Origin: Syntrophales bacterium
Lineage (GTDB): Bacteria > Desulfobacterota > Syntrophia > Syntrophales > PHBD01
Reading direction: 5' to 3'
Length of the DNA stretch: 64,000 bases
Assembly (NCBI GenBank): GCA_035363115.1
Contig: DAOSEM010000008.1
Location: 1-64,000 of the forward strand
Made by a program: the position numbers and the translations under genes. The number at the start of each line of letters is the position of its first letter. The stretch's first letter is position 1. The notes beneath the pieces are model-generated. The model ran no database searches and was not told where the DNA came from. It was given only the letters and a program-made list of their open reading frames with translations. This document shows, piece after piece, positions 52,627-61,697 of this stretch.

Positions 52627-54195
52627 ATGAATTCGAAGAAACCGGCACGGGGAACCGGCGGGATCCGTTCTTTTCCCGGGACGGCCCTGCTCCTGTTCCT
52701 TCTTCTCTGCCTGACCGCCGTCTTCCATCCTGCTGCGACGGCGGGCACCCGTCCGTCCGTCGCCATCACCATCCTTCACGTCAACGACACCCACGGCCAC
52801 ATCCTGCCCGGCATCGTCAAGACGGTAGACCCCGAGCGGCCTGTCGGCGGGGCCGCCTGGCTGGCGCAGATGATCGAGCACATGCGGGCGAAAAATCCGC
52901 AGGGGACGCTGCTCCTCTCGGGAGGCGACATGTTCCAGGGGACGCCGGTCTCCAATGTCTTCCGGGGGGCGCCCGTGACGGAGATCATGAACGCCCTGGC
53001 CTTTGACGCCATGGCCGTCGGCAACCACGAATTCGACTGGGGGCTGGACACCCTGCAGAAACTCCGGACGGCGGCCCGCACCCCCTGGCTCGCGGCGAAC
53101 ATCGTCGACGGGCAGGGAAAGGTGCTGCCGGGCGTGAATCCCTGGATCATCACGGAACGGAAGGGGATCCGGATCGCCGTCATCGGGATCACGACCCCCG
53201 AGACGGCCTGGACGACGAATCCCCGGAATGTGGCGGGCCTGACGTTCCGGGAGCCGAAGGACGTCCTGCCGGGGCTGATCCGGCAGGTCCGGGCGGAAGG
53301 CGCCCGCCTCGTCGTCGTCCTTTCCCACTGCGGCCTCGATCAGGACCGGAAAACAGCCGGGGAGGTGGCGGGCATCGACGTCATCGTCGGTGGCCACAGC
53401 CACACCGCCGTCATGAATCCCGTCGTGGTGGGGAAGACAGTGATCGTCCAGGCGGGATGCTACGGCCAGTACCTGGGTGTTCTCGAACTGCAGGTGGATC
53501 CGGAGGAAGGCCGGATCACGGGCTTCACGAAAAAGGGCGAGCTGAAGGCCGTCTATTCCGGGCCGAAGGATTCCTTTGATCCGGCGATTGCCGCGATCGT
53601 GGCGTCCTACGACGACCGGATCCGGGACCGCTTCGCCGCCGTCGTGGGATCAACGGAGGTCGACCTGACGCGGAATTCCCGGGGCGAGTCGAATCTGGGC
53701 GACCTGGTCGCCGACGCCATGCGGGAGGCCGCCAAGGCCGACATCGCCCTGATGAACAGCGGCGGCATCCGGACGGACATCCCCCGGGGGGCCGTCACGC
53801 TGGAGCAGCTCTACACCCTCCTGCCCTTCGACAACCTCCTGGTCTCCATGGACCTGACGGGGCGGCAAGTGCTGCAGATCCTGGAGGAGAGCGCCCGCGG
53901 GAGCCACGGATGCCTTCAGGTCTCGGGACTCCGGGTGACGGCGGACCTGGCGCGGCCCGCGGGACAGCGGATTGTGGGCGTCGAGATCGGCAGCCGGCCC
54001 CTCGCCGCGGAAGAGACGTACCGGGTCGTCACGAACGACTTCCTGGCGGCGGGGGGAGACGAGTTCACCGGGTTCCGGGAGGGGAAGAACATCGCCTACG
54101 GAGACGACCTCCGGGACGTCGCGACGGCTTACATGAAAAAGAACTCCCCCGTCCGGCCCCGGATCGAGGGACGCATCGAGGTCCGGGGAATCTGA
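52627..54195 (+). CDS. Secreted 5'-nucleotidase / metallophosphatase
   Basis: The 522-residue protein is a UshA-type 5'-nucleotidase that would hydrolyse nucleotides or related phosphoesters outside the inner membrane. A signal peptide is clear (hydrophobic residues about 19-36). Metal-binding motifs run in order: LHVNDTHGHI, GGDMFQGTP, VGNHEFDWG, LSHCGLDQD and GGHSHTAV. The C-terminal substrate domain shows NSGGIRTDIPRGAVTLEQLY and LLPFDNLLV. The ATG at 52627 follows gggagg. Exact substrate cannot be read from sequence. Confidence 0.92.
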   Translation: MNSKKPARGTGGIRSFPGTALLLFLLLCLTAVFHPAATAGTRPSVAITILHVNDTHGHILPGIVKTVDPERPVGGAAWLAQMIEHMRAKNPQGTLLLSGGDMFQGTPVSNVFRGAPVTEIMNALAFDAMAVGNHEFDWGLDTLQKLRTAARTPWLAANIVDGQGKVLPGVNPWIITERKGIRIAVIGITTPETAWTTNPRNVAGLTFREPKDVLPGLIRQVRAEGARLVVVLSHCGLDQDRKTAGEVAGIDVIVGGHSHTAVMNPVVVGKTVIVQAGCYGQYLGVLELQVDPEEGRITGFTKKGELKAVYSGPKDSFDPAIAAIVASYDDRIRDRFAAVVGSTEVDLTRNSRGESNLGDLVADAMREAAKADIALMNSGGIRTDIPRGAVTLEQLYTLLPFDNLLVSMDLTGRQVLQILEESARGSHGCLQVSGLRVTADLARPAGQRIVGVEIGSRPLAAEETYRVVTNDFLAAGGDEFTGFREGKNIAYGDDLRDVATAYMKKNSPVRPRIEGRIEVRGI

Positions 54196-54258
54196 GCGGC
54201 TTCCGCCGCAGCCGGATCGAGGTTCGCTGCCTGGCGCAGGCGGCGGGGAGGGGAAGGC

Positions 54259-54480
54259 ATGGAAAAGGAGCGAATCGAGGTCTTCGTGAACGACCGCCCC
54301 GTGACGGTATTTCGGGGTTTGACGGTGAAGCACGCCATGATCGCCGCCGGAGGCGACCTGTACCGGCCGGCGCTCGACGGCGACACGGCGGTCCGGGACG
54401 AAAACGGATTCGTCATCGGCCTGGAGGGCGCCCTCCACGAGGGAGCCCGGCTGTATGTTGCAATTCCGGAACAGGAGTGA
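54259..54480 (+). CDS. Small conserved-looking protein ahead of the dehydratase genes
   Basis: The 73-residue protein begins MEKERIEVFVNDRPVTVFRG and continues LTVKHAMIAAGGDLYRPALD, ending in ARLYVAIPEQE. The strand-turn-strand-helix opening resembles a beta-grasp (ferredoxin or ThiS-like) domain, but there are no Cys and no C-terminal Gly-Gly, so it is neither a 2Fe-2S protein nor a sulfur carrier. A ggggagg precedes the ATG. Its place 74 bases before the two dehydratase subunits suggests a related role. Function unknown. Confidence 0.7.
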   Translation: MEKERIEVFVNDRPVTVFRGLTVKHAMIAAGGDLYRPALDGDTAVRDENGFVIGLEGALHEGARLYVAIPEQE

Positions 54481-54554
54481 ACGGTGCAAAGGATCGGGAT
54501 GAAAAGGACCACCCGCTCTGGAGGCCGGGCCGTCCGGAAAGAAAAGGCTGAAGA

Positions 54555-55781
54555 ATGAGCGGGAACGTCACTTCCAAACAGCTCCTGGACCACTATGCAC
54601 GGAAGGTCTACGCCGACGCCGCGGCGGCCAAGGCCGTCGGAAAGCCTGTCGGCTGGTCCACGGCCATCGTGCCCCAGGAGTTCTTCGAGACCATGGACCT
54701 GCCCCTCGTCTATCCGGAGAACCACTCGGCGGTCATCTCGGCCCGGAAACGGGCCCTCGGGTTCCTGGAGCGGGCCGAGGGATACGGCTATCACGCCGAC
54801 GTCTGCGGGTACATGCGGGTCAACTTCGGCTACCTCCTGGAGGGGGCACGGGGAGACGACGACGTGCCGCCGGCTCCGGTCCCGGATTTCGTGGTCTGCT
54901 GCAACAACTACTGCACCATGATCGTCAAGTGGTACGAGAACCTCGCGAAGGAGCTGGGGGTGCCGCTGTTCATGATCGACATGCCCTACAACCCCGAGGG
55001 CGCCGTGGACGAGGCGCGGGTGCGGTACATCCGGGCCCAGTTCGACCGCCTCGTCGGCCGGCTGGAGGACCTGACGGGCCGCCCGTTCGACCGGGAACGG
55101 TTCCGCCGGGTGATGGAGATCTCCCGGGAGAACGCCCGGCTGTGGAAGCGGGCCTTCGAGCTCGTGGGCCACGTTCCGTCGCCGGCGAACGGCTTCGACT
55201 TTTACAACTATCTGACGCTGATGGTCTTCATGCGGGGGCGCGCCGAGACGACGGAGGTCCTCCGCCTGTGGATCCGGGAGATGGAGGGAAAAATCGCCCG
55301 GGGCGAGGGGCCGTTCCGGGACGCCGCGGAGAAGTTCCGGATCATGTTCGACGGCATCGCCTGCTGGCCGCAGCTCGCCCATACGGCGAAGGCCTTCCGC
55401 TCTTACGGCATCAACATCACCGGCTCCAACTACCCCGATGGCTGGGCCGTCCAGTACGAGACGGGCGACCTGGACGGCATGGCCCGGGCCTACGCCTCCA
55501 TCGCGAACAACATGAGCCTGGAGAAGGCGGTGGAGAAGCGGGTCGAGATCATCCGGCAGGGCCGCTGCGACGGTGCGGTCTATCACATGAACCGGAGCTG
55601 CAAGGTCATGGACTTCACGACCTACGAGGCGCAGCGCCGGGTCTTCGCCGAGACCGGCGTGCCCTACATCACCTTCGACGGGGACCAGGCGGACCCGCGG
55701 GTCTTTGTCGCCGCCCAGTTCGACACGAGGATCCAGGCCCTCGTCGAGATGATGGAGGCCCGGGAGGAGTCGGAGCGATGA
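54555..55781 (+). CDS. 2-hydroxyacyl-CoA dehydratase-family subunit (first)
   Basis: The 408-residue protein belongs to the HgdA/HgdB/BcrB/BcrC family, whose members bind a 4Fe-4S cluster and perform radical dehydration or benzoyl-CoA-type reduction in anaerobes. Conserved features include KPVGWSTAIVPQEFFETMDL, ADVCGYMRVNFGYLL, CCNNYCTMIVKWYENLA and CDGAVYHMNRSCKVMDFTTY, with several possible cluster Cys. It overlaps the next subunit by ATGA. Whether the substrate is a 2-hydroxyacyl-CoA or an aromatic CoA ester cannot be decided here. Confidence 0.88.
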   Translation: MSGNVTSKQLLDHYARKVYADAAAAKAVGKPVGWSTAIVPQEFFETMDLPLVYPENHSAVISARKRALGFLERAEGYGYHADVCGYMRVNFGYLLEGARGDDDVPPAPVPDFVVCCNNYCTMIVKWYENLAKELGVPLFMIDMPYNPEGAVDEARVRYIRAQFDRLVGRLEDLTGRPFDRERFRRVMEISRENARLWKRAFELVGHVPSPANGFDFYNYLTLMVFMRGRAETTEVLRLWIREMEGKIARGEGPFRDAAEKFRIMFDGIACWPQLAHTAKAFRSYGINITGSNYPDGWAVQYETGDLDGMARAYASIANNMSLEKAVEKRVEIIRQGRCDGAVYHMNRSCKVMDFTTYEAQRRVFAETGVPYITFDGDQADPRVFVAAQFDTRIQALVEMMEAREESER

Positions 55782-56911
55782 GCGGAGAGAATCGGATCCG
55801 GGCCATCCTGACCGGGCTGGCCGCCGTGGCCGCCCGTCCCGGCGAGGCCGCAGAGAGATTGAAGCGGGAGAAGGGGAAGCCCCTGGTCGGCGTCCTGCCC
55901 TATTACGCCCCCGAGGAGATCGTTCATGCCGCGGGGATGCTTCCCGTGGGCGTCTGGGGTGGGACGGCGGATGCGTCCATGGCGGGCCACTATTTTCCGC
56001 CCTTCGCCTGTCCCCTGGTGAAGTCGACCCTGGACCTGGCGCTCCGGGGTGTCTACGACGGCCTTGCCGCCATGATCGTTCCGGCCCTCTGCGAGAGCCT
56101 GACCTTCTTCGGCCAGAATTTCCGGGCCGCCCGGCCGGGCATCCCCTTCGTGCCGGTGGTCCACCCGCAGAACCGCAGGACTCCCGAGGGGGTGGCCTAT
56201 CTCCGGGCGGAGTACGAAAGGGTCCGGGACCGGCTGGCGGAGATTGCCGGGCGGGAGGTCACGGCGGCGGACCTCGACCGGGCCATCGGGGTCTTCAACG
56301 ACCATCGCCGGGCCATGCGGGCTTTCCTCGAGGAAGCGCCCCGGCATCCGTCCCTCGTCTCTCCCCGTGTCCGGCACGCCGTGGCGAAAAGCGCCTATTA
56401 CATGGACAAGGCGGACCATGGCGCTCTCGTCGGTGAGCTGACGGGCCTCCTGAAGTCGCTGCCGGAAGAGTCCGGGGCCGGGAAGCGGGTCGTTGTGACG
56501 GGGATCATGGCGGAGCCGGAGGGCCTCCTCGATCTGTTTGAAGAGGTCGGCCTGGAAATCTCGGCGGACGACCTGGCCCAGGAATCCAGGGCCTTCCGGA
56601 CCGACGTGCCCGACGGGGGCGATCCCCTGGAGCGCCTCGCCCGCCGCTGGTCCCTCGTCGAGGGCTGTTCCCTGGCCTTCGATCCGGGAAAGGAGAGAAA
56701 CCGGATCCTCCTGGACCTCGTGCGGAATTCCGGGGCCCGGGGCCTCGTCGTCCTGATGATACAGTTCTGCGATCCCGAGGAGATGGACTATCCCCTCTAC
56801 CGGAAGGAGCTTGACGCCGCGGGCGTTCCCGTTCTCCACCTGGAGGTGGAGCCGCGGATGTCCCTGGAGCAGGCCCGGACCCGTCTTCAGTCTTTTGCGG
56901 AGATGATCTGA
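55778..56911 (+). CDS. 2-hydroxyacyl-CoA dehydratase-family subunit (second)
   Basis: The 377-residue partner subunit has the same fold: KGKPLVGVLPYYAPEEIVHA, AGMLPVGVWGG, PPFACPLVKSTLDLALRG, ALCESLTFFGQNF and IQFCDPEEMDYPLYRKELDA. The Cys in FACPL, ALCES and QFCDP are candidate cluster ligands. The ATG at 55778 overlaps the previous stop (ATGA) and is followed by the activator gene with no gap, so the three are surely co-translated. Confidence 0.88.
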   Translation: MSGENRIRAILTGLAAVAARPGEAAERLKREKGKPLVGVLPYYAPEEIVHAAGMLPVGVWGGTADASMAGHYFPPFACPLVKSTLDLALRGVYDGLAAMIVPALCESLTFFGQNFRAARPGIPFVPVVHPQNRRTPEGVAYLRAEYERVRDRLAEIAGREVTAADLDRAIGVFNDHRRAMRAFLEEAPRHPSLVSPRVRHAVAKSAYYMDKADHGALVGELTGLLKSLPEESGAGKRVVVTGIMAEPEGLLDLFEEVGLEISADDLAQESRAFRTDVPDGGDPLERLARRWSLVEGCSLAFDPGKERNRILLDLVRNSGARGLVVLMIQFCDPEEMDYPLYRKELDAAGVPVLHLEVEPRMSLEQARTRLQSFAEMI

Positions 56912-57694
56912 ATGCATACGCTGGGCATCGACATTGGCTCCGCCTCGTCGAAGGCGGTCATCCTGGGAGACAACGGGGAGGTGGCCGGGCAGGCCGTCGT
57001 TCCGGTGGGAACGGGAACGACCGGGCCGGAGCGGGCGCTTCACGAGGCCCTCAGGCTGGCGGGAATCGCGCCGGGGGACGTGGCGCGAACGGTCGCCACC
57101 GGCTACGGACGGGTTACCTGGCAGGGGGCCGACCGGCAGGTCAGCGAGATCACCTGCCACGCCCGGGGGGTGCTCCACCGGATGCCGGAGGCCCGGACGA
57201 TCATCGACATCGGCGGCCAGGACGTGAAGGCCATCGAGGTGGATCCGGACCGGGGCTTTGTCCGGAATTTCGTCATGAACGACAAGTGTGCCGCCGGGAC
57301 GGGGAGATTCCTGGAGGTGATGGCGCGGGTCCTGGGGCTGGAGGTTGAGAGGCTCGCGGAGGTGTCGGAGACCAGCGCCCGCACGGTCTCCATCAGCAGC
57401 ATCTGTACGGTCTTCGCCGAGTCGGAGGTGATCTCCCACCTCTCCCGAGGGGAGCCCGTGCCGGATGTCCTGGCGGGAATCCACCAGTCTGTGGCGAAGC
57501 GCGTTGCGGGGCTCGTCTCCCGTCTCGGCGTCCGCCCGCCGGTGGTCCTCACCGGCGGCGTGGCGAAGAACCGGGGCGTCGTCCTGGCCCTGGAGAAGGA
57601 GCTCAGGACGGAGATCCGGATCGCGCCTTCCTGCCAGCTCACCGGTGCCCTCGGGGCCGCCCTCATCGCCCGGGAAGACCTGTCCAAAAAATAG
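56912..57694 (+). CDS. 2-hydroxyacyl-CoA dehydratase activator (ATPase)
   Basis: HgdC-type activators use ATP to inject an energised electron into the dehydratase. The 260-residue ASKHA-fold protein has GIDIGSASSKAVI, IIDIGGQDVKAIEV and a C-terminal TGGVAKNRGVV. The two Cys that in the homodimer hold one 4Fe-4S cluster are C126 (NDKCAAGTGRFLE) and C165 (SISSICTVFAESE). The start directly abuts the previous stop (TGAATG). A hairpin-forming repeat begins at its stop codon. Confidence 0.94.
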   Translation: MHTLGIDIGSASSKAVILGDNGEVAGQAVVPVGTGTTGPERALHEALRLAGIAPGDVARTVATGYGRVTWQGADRQVSEITCHARGVLHRMPEARTIIDIGGQDVKAIEVDPDRGFVRNFVMNDKCAAGTGRFLEVMARVLGLEVERLAEVSETSARTVSISSICTVFAESEVISHLSRGEPVPDVLAGIHQSVAKRVAGLVSRLGVRPPVVLTGGVAKNRGVVLALEKELRTEIRIAPSCQLTGALGAALIAREDLSKK

Positions 57695-57714
57695 GGACAC
57701 TTCCCCCAATTTCA
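57691..57714. repeat. Short GGGACACTTCCC hairpin motif
   Basis: The sequence atagggacacttcccccaat overlaps the activator stop codon and can fold GGGA-cact-TCCC. Phrases of this kind recur at ends of REP-like elements in deltaproteobacterial genomes as I recall them; only one copy is in the window. On the - strand it is followed by tattttttgg and could act as a weak terminator for the convergent ampG. Confidence 0.4.
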
Positions 57715-57756
57715 TTCTTTCTATCCCATAGGAAATCAGCGGAAGAAATCCGGCAA

Positions 57757-59037
57757 TCAGTTGCCGGGAGGAAGACCTGCGTCCGGCTCGGAGTTGACGC
57801 CCCAGCGCCGGTAGCGCAGGAGCAGGAGAAGGCCGGGGGCGGCCAAGAGGGTGCATACGGTGAAGAAGGCGGGCCAGCCGACAGCCGCGGCCAGGTATCC
57901 CGTCGGGGCGCCGGTTACGTAGCGGCTCACGGCCATCAGGCTGCTCAGGAGGGCGTACTGGGTGGCGGTGAACCGGGTGTTGCACAGGCCCATCAGGAGG
58001 GCCGTATAGGCCGCCGTGCCCATGCCGCTGGTGATGTTCTCGATGCCGATGACGACTCCCAGTGCCCAGATCTGCCGGCCCGTGAACTCCAGCAGGATGA
58101 AGGAGAGGGTCGAGACCCCCTGCAGGATGCCGAAGACGAATAAAGAACGTTGCAGAGTCCAGCGGATCATCAAGGCACCCCCGGCGAGCGTCCCGGCGAT
58201 GGTGGCCACCATGCCGAGCCCCTTGTAGACGGCCCCCAGCTCGGTCCGGGAGAATCCCACGTGCTGCAGGATGAAGGGCGTCGTCATCTGGGCCGCCGCC
58301 ACGTCGCCGATCTTGTAGAGGACGACGAAGAGCAGGATTTCCAGCGATCCGGGCCTCCGGAAGAATTCCACGAGAGGGTTCACCACCGCTTCCCGCAGGC
58401 TCGCGGGCGGGACGACGGCCCGTCCTTCCCGGTCTTCCGGCCGGGGCTCCGGGGCGATCAGCGTGGCGATGCAGCCGATGGTCATGAGGCCGCCCATGAG
58501 GACATAGACGGTCCGCCAGGGGAGGTGGTCCGAGAGGATCAGGGCCGCCGCTCCGCTGACCAGAATGGCGATCCGGTATCCCATGATCCAGACGCCGGCG
58601 CCGGCGCCCCGTTCTTGTGGAGAAAGGTACTCCGTCCGGTAGGCGTCCAGGACGATGTCCTGGCTGGCGCTGAAGAAGGCGATGGCCACCGCCAGGAGGG
58701 CGACCAGGGGCAGGTTCGACGAGGGATTGAAGAAGCCCAGGGCGGCCAGGGTGACGACCAGGAGGATCTGGGTGACCAGCATCCAGCCCCGCCGCCGGCC
58801 CAGGAAGGGCGGGACGTACCGGTCCATCAGGGGGGACCAGAGGAACTTGAAGGCGTAGGGAAGGCCCGTCAGGGAAAAGACGCCGATGGTCCGGATGTCG
58901 ATGCCCTCCGCTACCATCCAGGCCGTGAGCGTTCCTCCCGAGAGCGCCAGGGGCATCCCTGACGCGAATCCCAGGACGAGCATCAGGAGCATCCGGGGGG
59001 AGAAATAGACCTGGGCGATGCGGAGGCGGTTCATCAT
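57757..59037 (-). CDS. ampG: AmpG-type muropeptide permease (MFS)
   Basis: AmpG imports anhydro-muropeptides from the periplasm for recycling. The 426-residue protein has about 12 hydrophobic spans and typical AmpG landmarks: the N-terminal MLLMLVLGFASGMPLALSGG, GLPYAFKFLWSPLMDRYVPP, GRRRGWMLVTQ and SASQDIVLDAYRTEYLSPQE. The family covers some other acyl-CoA or muropeptide MFS carriers; the nearby murU/amgK-like genes favour muropeptides. Convergent with the dehydratase activator gene. Confidence 0.87.
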   Translation of the reverse strand: MMNRLRIAQVYFSPRMLLMLVLGFASGMPLALSGGTLTAWMVAEGIDIRTIGVFSLTGLPYAFKFLWSPLMDRYVPPFLGRRRGWMLVTQILLVVTLAALGFFNPSSNLPLVALLAVAIAFFSASQDIVLDAYRTEYLSPQERGAGAGVWIMGYRIAILVSGAAALILSDHLPWRTVYVLMGGLMTIGCIATLIAPEPRPEDREGRAVVPPASLREAVVNPLVEFFRRPGSLEILLFVVLYKIGDVAAAQMTTPFILQHVGFSRTELGAVYKGLGMVATIAGTLAGGALMIRWTLQRSLFVFGILQGVSTLSFILLEFTGRQIWALGVVIGIENITSGMGTAAYTALLMGLCNTRFTATQYALLSSLMAVSRYVTGAPTGYLAAAVGWPAFFTVCTLLAAPGLLLLLRYRRWGVNSEPDAGLPPGN

Positions 59038-59103
59038 GGGACGAGTCGTGTCTCCCGGCGTGTGAAGTTCCGCTGCCTGCCTGCGTGGACGGATCCTGGC
59101 ATG

Positions 59104-59910
59104 CTACCGCCCGCCCCGCGCCCGCGCCTTCCGGATCCGGGCCGCCGCAACGAGGGCCTCGAAGAGCCGCCGCTGGGGCTCCTCGTCCCGCATCCGCTCC
59201 GGGTGCCACTGGACGCCGAGGACGAACCGTCCCGACCGCTCCCAGTCCGTGTCGGGACCGGGCTCCACGGCCTCCACGATACCGTCCTCCGACTTCCCCG
59301 ATACGATAAGGCGGCGAGCCGGGCGGGCCGGGTCGGCCGCCTGGTGGTGGAATGAGTTGGTCTCGACCCTGTTGCCGGAAGGATTCCCGACACCGGCGGC
59401 GGCGAGGCTGTTCGGAGTGAGGAGAACGTCATGGCGATACGGGCCCGGATCGATCCCGGTACGGTCTTTTCCTGTGTGGGGAAGCGGCGGGCCGCCGCCG
59501 GGGACCGCCCATTCGGTCCGGATGTCCTGGACGAGGCCGCCCCCGCAGGCGATCCAGAGGAGCTGGCAGCCGCCGCAGATGCCGAGGACAGGAAGGTCCG
59601 TGTCTTCCAGGACCCGCCGGGCCAGCTCCAGGTCGAAGCGGTCACGCCGGGGCGCGACGAGCTCCTCCGGCGGCTGCCTGTGCCCGCCGTAATGTCCCGG
59701 ATCGTAGTCGGCGCCGCCGATGAAGAGAACTCCGTCCAGCATCGGCAGGACCTCCCGCAGGAAGGCCGGGTCCTCCGCCGGCGGAAGGAGGATGGGCCGG
59801 CCGCCGGCGTCCGCGACGGCATCCGGATAGTCCAGGTGGACCCGGAGGACGTCCGCCCCTTCCTGCTCGAGGACGGACATGTTGAGGCCGATGATAGGCT
59901 GGCTCTCCAT
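59104..59910 (-). CDS. Class-I glutamine amidotransferase-like hydrolase (peptidase C26)
   Basis: The 268-residue protein fits the gamma-glutamyl-GABA hydrolase (PuuD) group: IGLNMSVLEQEGADVLRVHL, GVLFIGGADYDPGHYGG, the nucleophile elbow GICGGCQLLW with C112, and the GVQWHPERM His-Glu pair. It should cleave a gamma-glutamyl amide; the substrate is uncertain, and a role on gamma-glutamyl peptides of the wall is only a guess. The ATG at 59910 has aagga upstream; a longer frame to 60000 runs into a palindromic repeat and is rejected. Same strand as ampG, 66 bases before it. Confidence 0.87.
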   Translation of the reverse strand: MESQPIIGLNMSVLEQEGADVLRVHLDYPDAVADAGGRPILLPPAEDPAFLREVLPMLDGVLFIGGADYDPGHYGGHRQPPEELVAPRRDRFDLELARRVLEDTDLPVLGICGGCQLLWIACGGGLVQDIRTEWAVPGGGPPLPHTGKDRTGIDPGPYRHDVLLTPNSLAAAGVGNPSGNRVETNSFHHQAADPARPARRLIVSGKSEDGIVEAVEPGPDTDWERSGRFVLGVQWHPERMRDEEPQRRLFEALVAAARIRKARARGGR

Positions 59911-59924
59911 GGGGATTCCTTCGG

Positions 59925-60048
59925 CGGGCCGTTGAAAAATACCCGTCTGCTTCGTTCCCCTCATCCTGAGCCATTCGACGTACGAAAAGGTACGACTCAT
60001 GGCTCAGGACTTCGGGCGCCTTGCATCCGGGCATTTTTGAACAGCCCG
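59925..60048. repeat. 124-base palindromic element, REP/MITE-like
   Basis: The ends are imperfect inverted repeats: cgggccgttgaaaaat (59925-59940) against atttttgaacagcccg (60033-60048), with two mismatches. Nested inside is a perfect 11-bp pair, tcctgagccat (59964-59974) and atggctcagga (59999-60009), around gtacgaaaaggtac. The whole can fold into one long cruciform. It starts 15 bases upstream of the hydrolase start codon. No transposase gene is present. Only one copy is seen in the window. Confidence 0.75.
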
Positions 60049-60347
60049 CTCAACCGGTTAATCAGGTTTTTTCCGTTTGCCTGCCGCCAAAAGATCAGGG
60101 AAGAGAGTGTGTTTGCATAGGGCGTTTGCTGTATTGCCGGGAGACGGCGGAAATCAATCGGATTTCAAATCCAATTTTATTTCCGTCGTCTCCATCCACC
60201 CCGAGGCCGTCTCCCCGCCGGGGGTCGCGTTTCTTATAGTTGATCGGGGACGATGCGTCCATTACATTTCCAGCCTTGACGGACCCGCAAAAAGACCCTA
60301 GTCTGCCTGACGCCGCATTCCGCCTGCGGCCGGAGCGGGGAGGCCAC

Positions 60348-61697
60348 ATGATCCGGATGGAACCCACCATAACCGTCGGCATCATCGACCGCACAGAAAC
60401 CATAACCGGTGTGTTCCGGGAGACGGTTTCCGTGAACGGCCGCTACTTTCCGTCCGGTCCGTTCCGGGCCGTTGCAGACGGGGAGAATGTGGTCCTGAGC
60501 GGCGAGCGGGGCGGTAAGCCGATTGTAGCCAGCAGCATCCGGTGCCGGATCCCCGGCGGTTCCCCCTTCGTCCTCCGGGACGTGACCATCGGGGTCGCGT
60601 TCCACTGGGAGCGCACGCGGGAGCAGGCCTTCCGGGGCGACCTCGTCCTGGAGTGCAGGGACGGCCTTCTCTCCGCCATCAATGAAATTCCCCTGGAGGC
60701 CTACCTGGAGAGCGTTGTCTCCTCGGAGATGAGCCCCTCAGCCCCGCCGGAGTTTCTCAAGGCCCACGCGGTCCTCTCCCGGAGCTGGCTCCTGGCCATG
60801 CTGGAGCGGAAGGCGGGGCGGCTCCGGGAATCTCCGGAGCGGAAAGCGGACGTGGCCGCCGGCGGTGACGATGCCGGAATCGCCGAGATCAGGCGCTGGT
60901 ACGGCCGGGAGGACCACGAGCACTTCGACGTCTGCGCCGACGACCACTGCCAGCGCTACCAGGGCGTCGGGGCCGTGACGGAGAAGGCCCGGGAGGCCGT
61001 GGTGGCGACCCGGGGCCTTGTTCTCACCTGGCAGGGAGAGATCTGCGACGCCCGCTACTCCAAGTGCTGCGGCGGCCGGACGGAGCGTTTCGAGAGCGCC
61101 TGGGAGGAAGTCCCGGTCCCCTACATCGTTTCGGTGGCGGACGGGCCGGCCTCCATCCCGGTCGTCTCGACCGAGGAGGAGGCGGAGCGCTGGATCCGCT
61201 CGGAACCGGAGGCATGCTGCCGGGTCCGGGATCCGGACATCCTGAAGACCGTCCTCCCCGACTTCGACCGCGAGACGCCGGATTTCTTCCGCTGGAAGGT
61301 CGAGTACGGCCGGGAGGAGCTGCAGGCGATCCTGGAGGAAAAATCGGGACTGGATTTCGGGGATCTCCTGGATCTCGTTCCCCTCGAACGGGGGCCGTCG
61401 GGTCGGATCGTCCGCCTCCGTGTCGAGGGTTCCCGGCGGACCGTAATCGTGGGAAAAGAGTTGGAGATTCGCCGCTGGCTCTCCCGGAGCCACCTTTTAA
61501 GCAGCGCCTTTATTGTGGAGAAACACGGCCTGCCGTCGGGCCTCCCGGAGCGTTTCGTCCTCCGCGGAGCCGGCTGGGGCCACGGGGTGGGCTTCTGCCA
61601 GATCGGTGCCACCGCCATGGCCTTCCGGGGATTCCATGCGGAGGAGATCCTGGCCCGCTATTTCCCGGGGACGTCCCTGACGAGGCTTTATGACTGA
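60348..61697 (+). CDS. SpoIID/LytB-domain protein
   Basis: SpoIID-type domains cleave or modify peptidoglycan glycan strands; in Bacillus the protein works in engulfment, but non-sporulating Gram-negatives also carry homologues. The 449-residue protein has LSAINEIPLEAYLESVVSSE, PPEFLKAHAVLSRSWLL, ATRGLVLTWQGEICDARYSK, CCGGRTERFESAW and the C-terminal GAGWGHGVGFCQIGATAMA. The ATG at 60348 follows ggggagg. No signal peptide is visible, even in the extension to 60240. It overlaps murU by eight bases. Confidence 0.88.
   Translation: MIRMEPTITVGIIDRTETITGVFRETVSVNGRYFPSGPFRAVADGENVVLSGERGGKPIVASSIRCRIPGGSPFVLRDVTIGVAFHWERTREQAFRGDLVLECRDGLLSAINEIPLEAYLESVVSSEMSPSAPPEFLKAHAVLSRSWLLAMLERKAGRLRESPERKADVAAGGDDAGIAEIRRWYGREDHEHFDVCADDHCQRYQGVGAVTEKAREAVVATRGLVLTWQGEICDARYSKCCGGRTERFESAWEEVPVPYIVSVADGPASIPVVSTEEEAERWIRSEPEACCRVRDPDILKTVLPDFDRETPDFFRWKVEYGREELQAILEEKSGLDFGDLLDLVPLERGPSGRIVRLRVEGSRRTVIVGKELEIRRWLSRSHLLSSAFIVEKHGLPSGLPERFVLRGAGWGHGVGFCQIGATAMAFRGFHAEEILARYFPGTSLTRLYD

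Noticed and set aside
55664..59209. A 1181-codon open frame on the - strand, plus similar long antisense frames over rpoB, rpoC and tuf
   Set aside because: They lie opposite well-recognised genes in GC-rich DNA with strong codon bias and show no domain or sensible protein composition.
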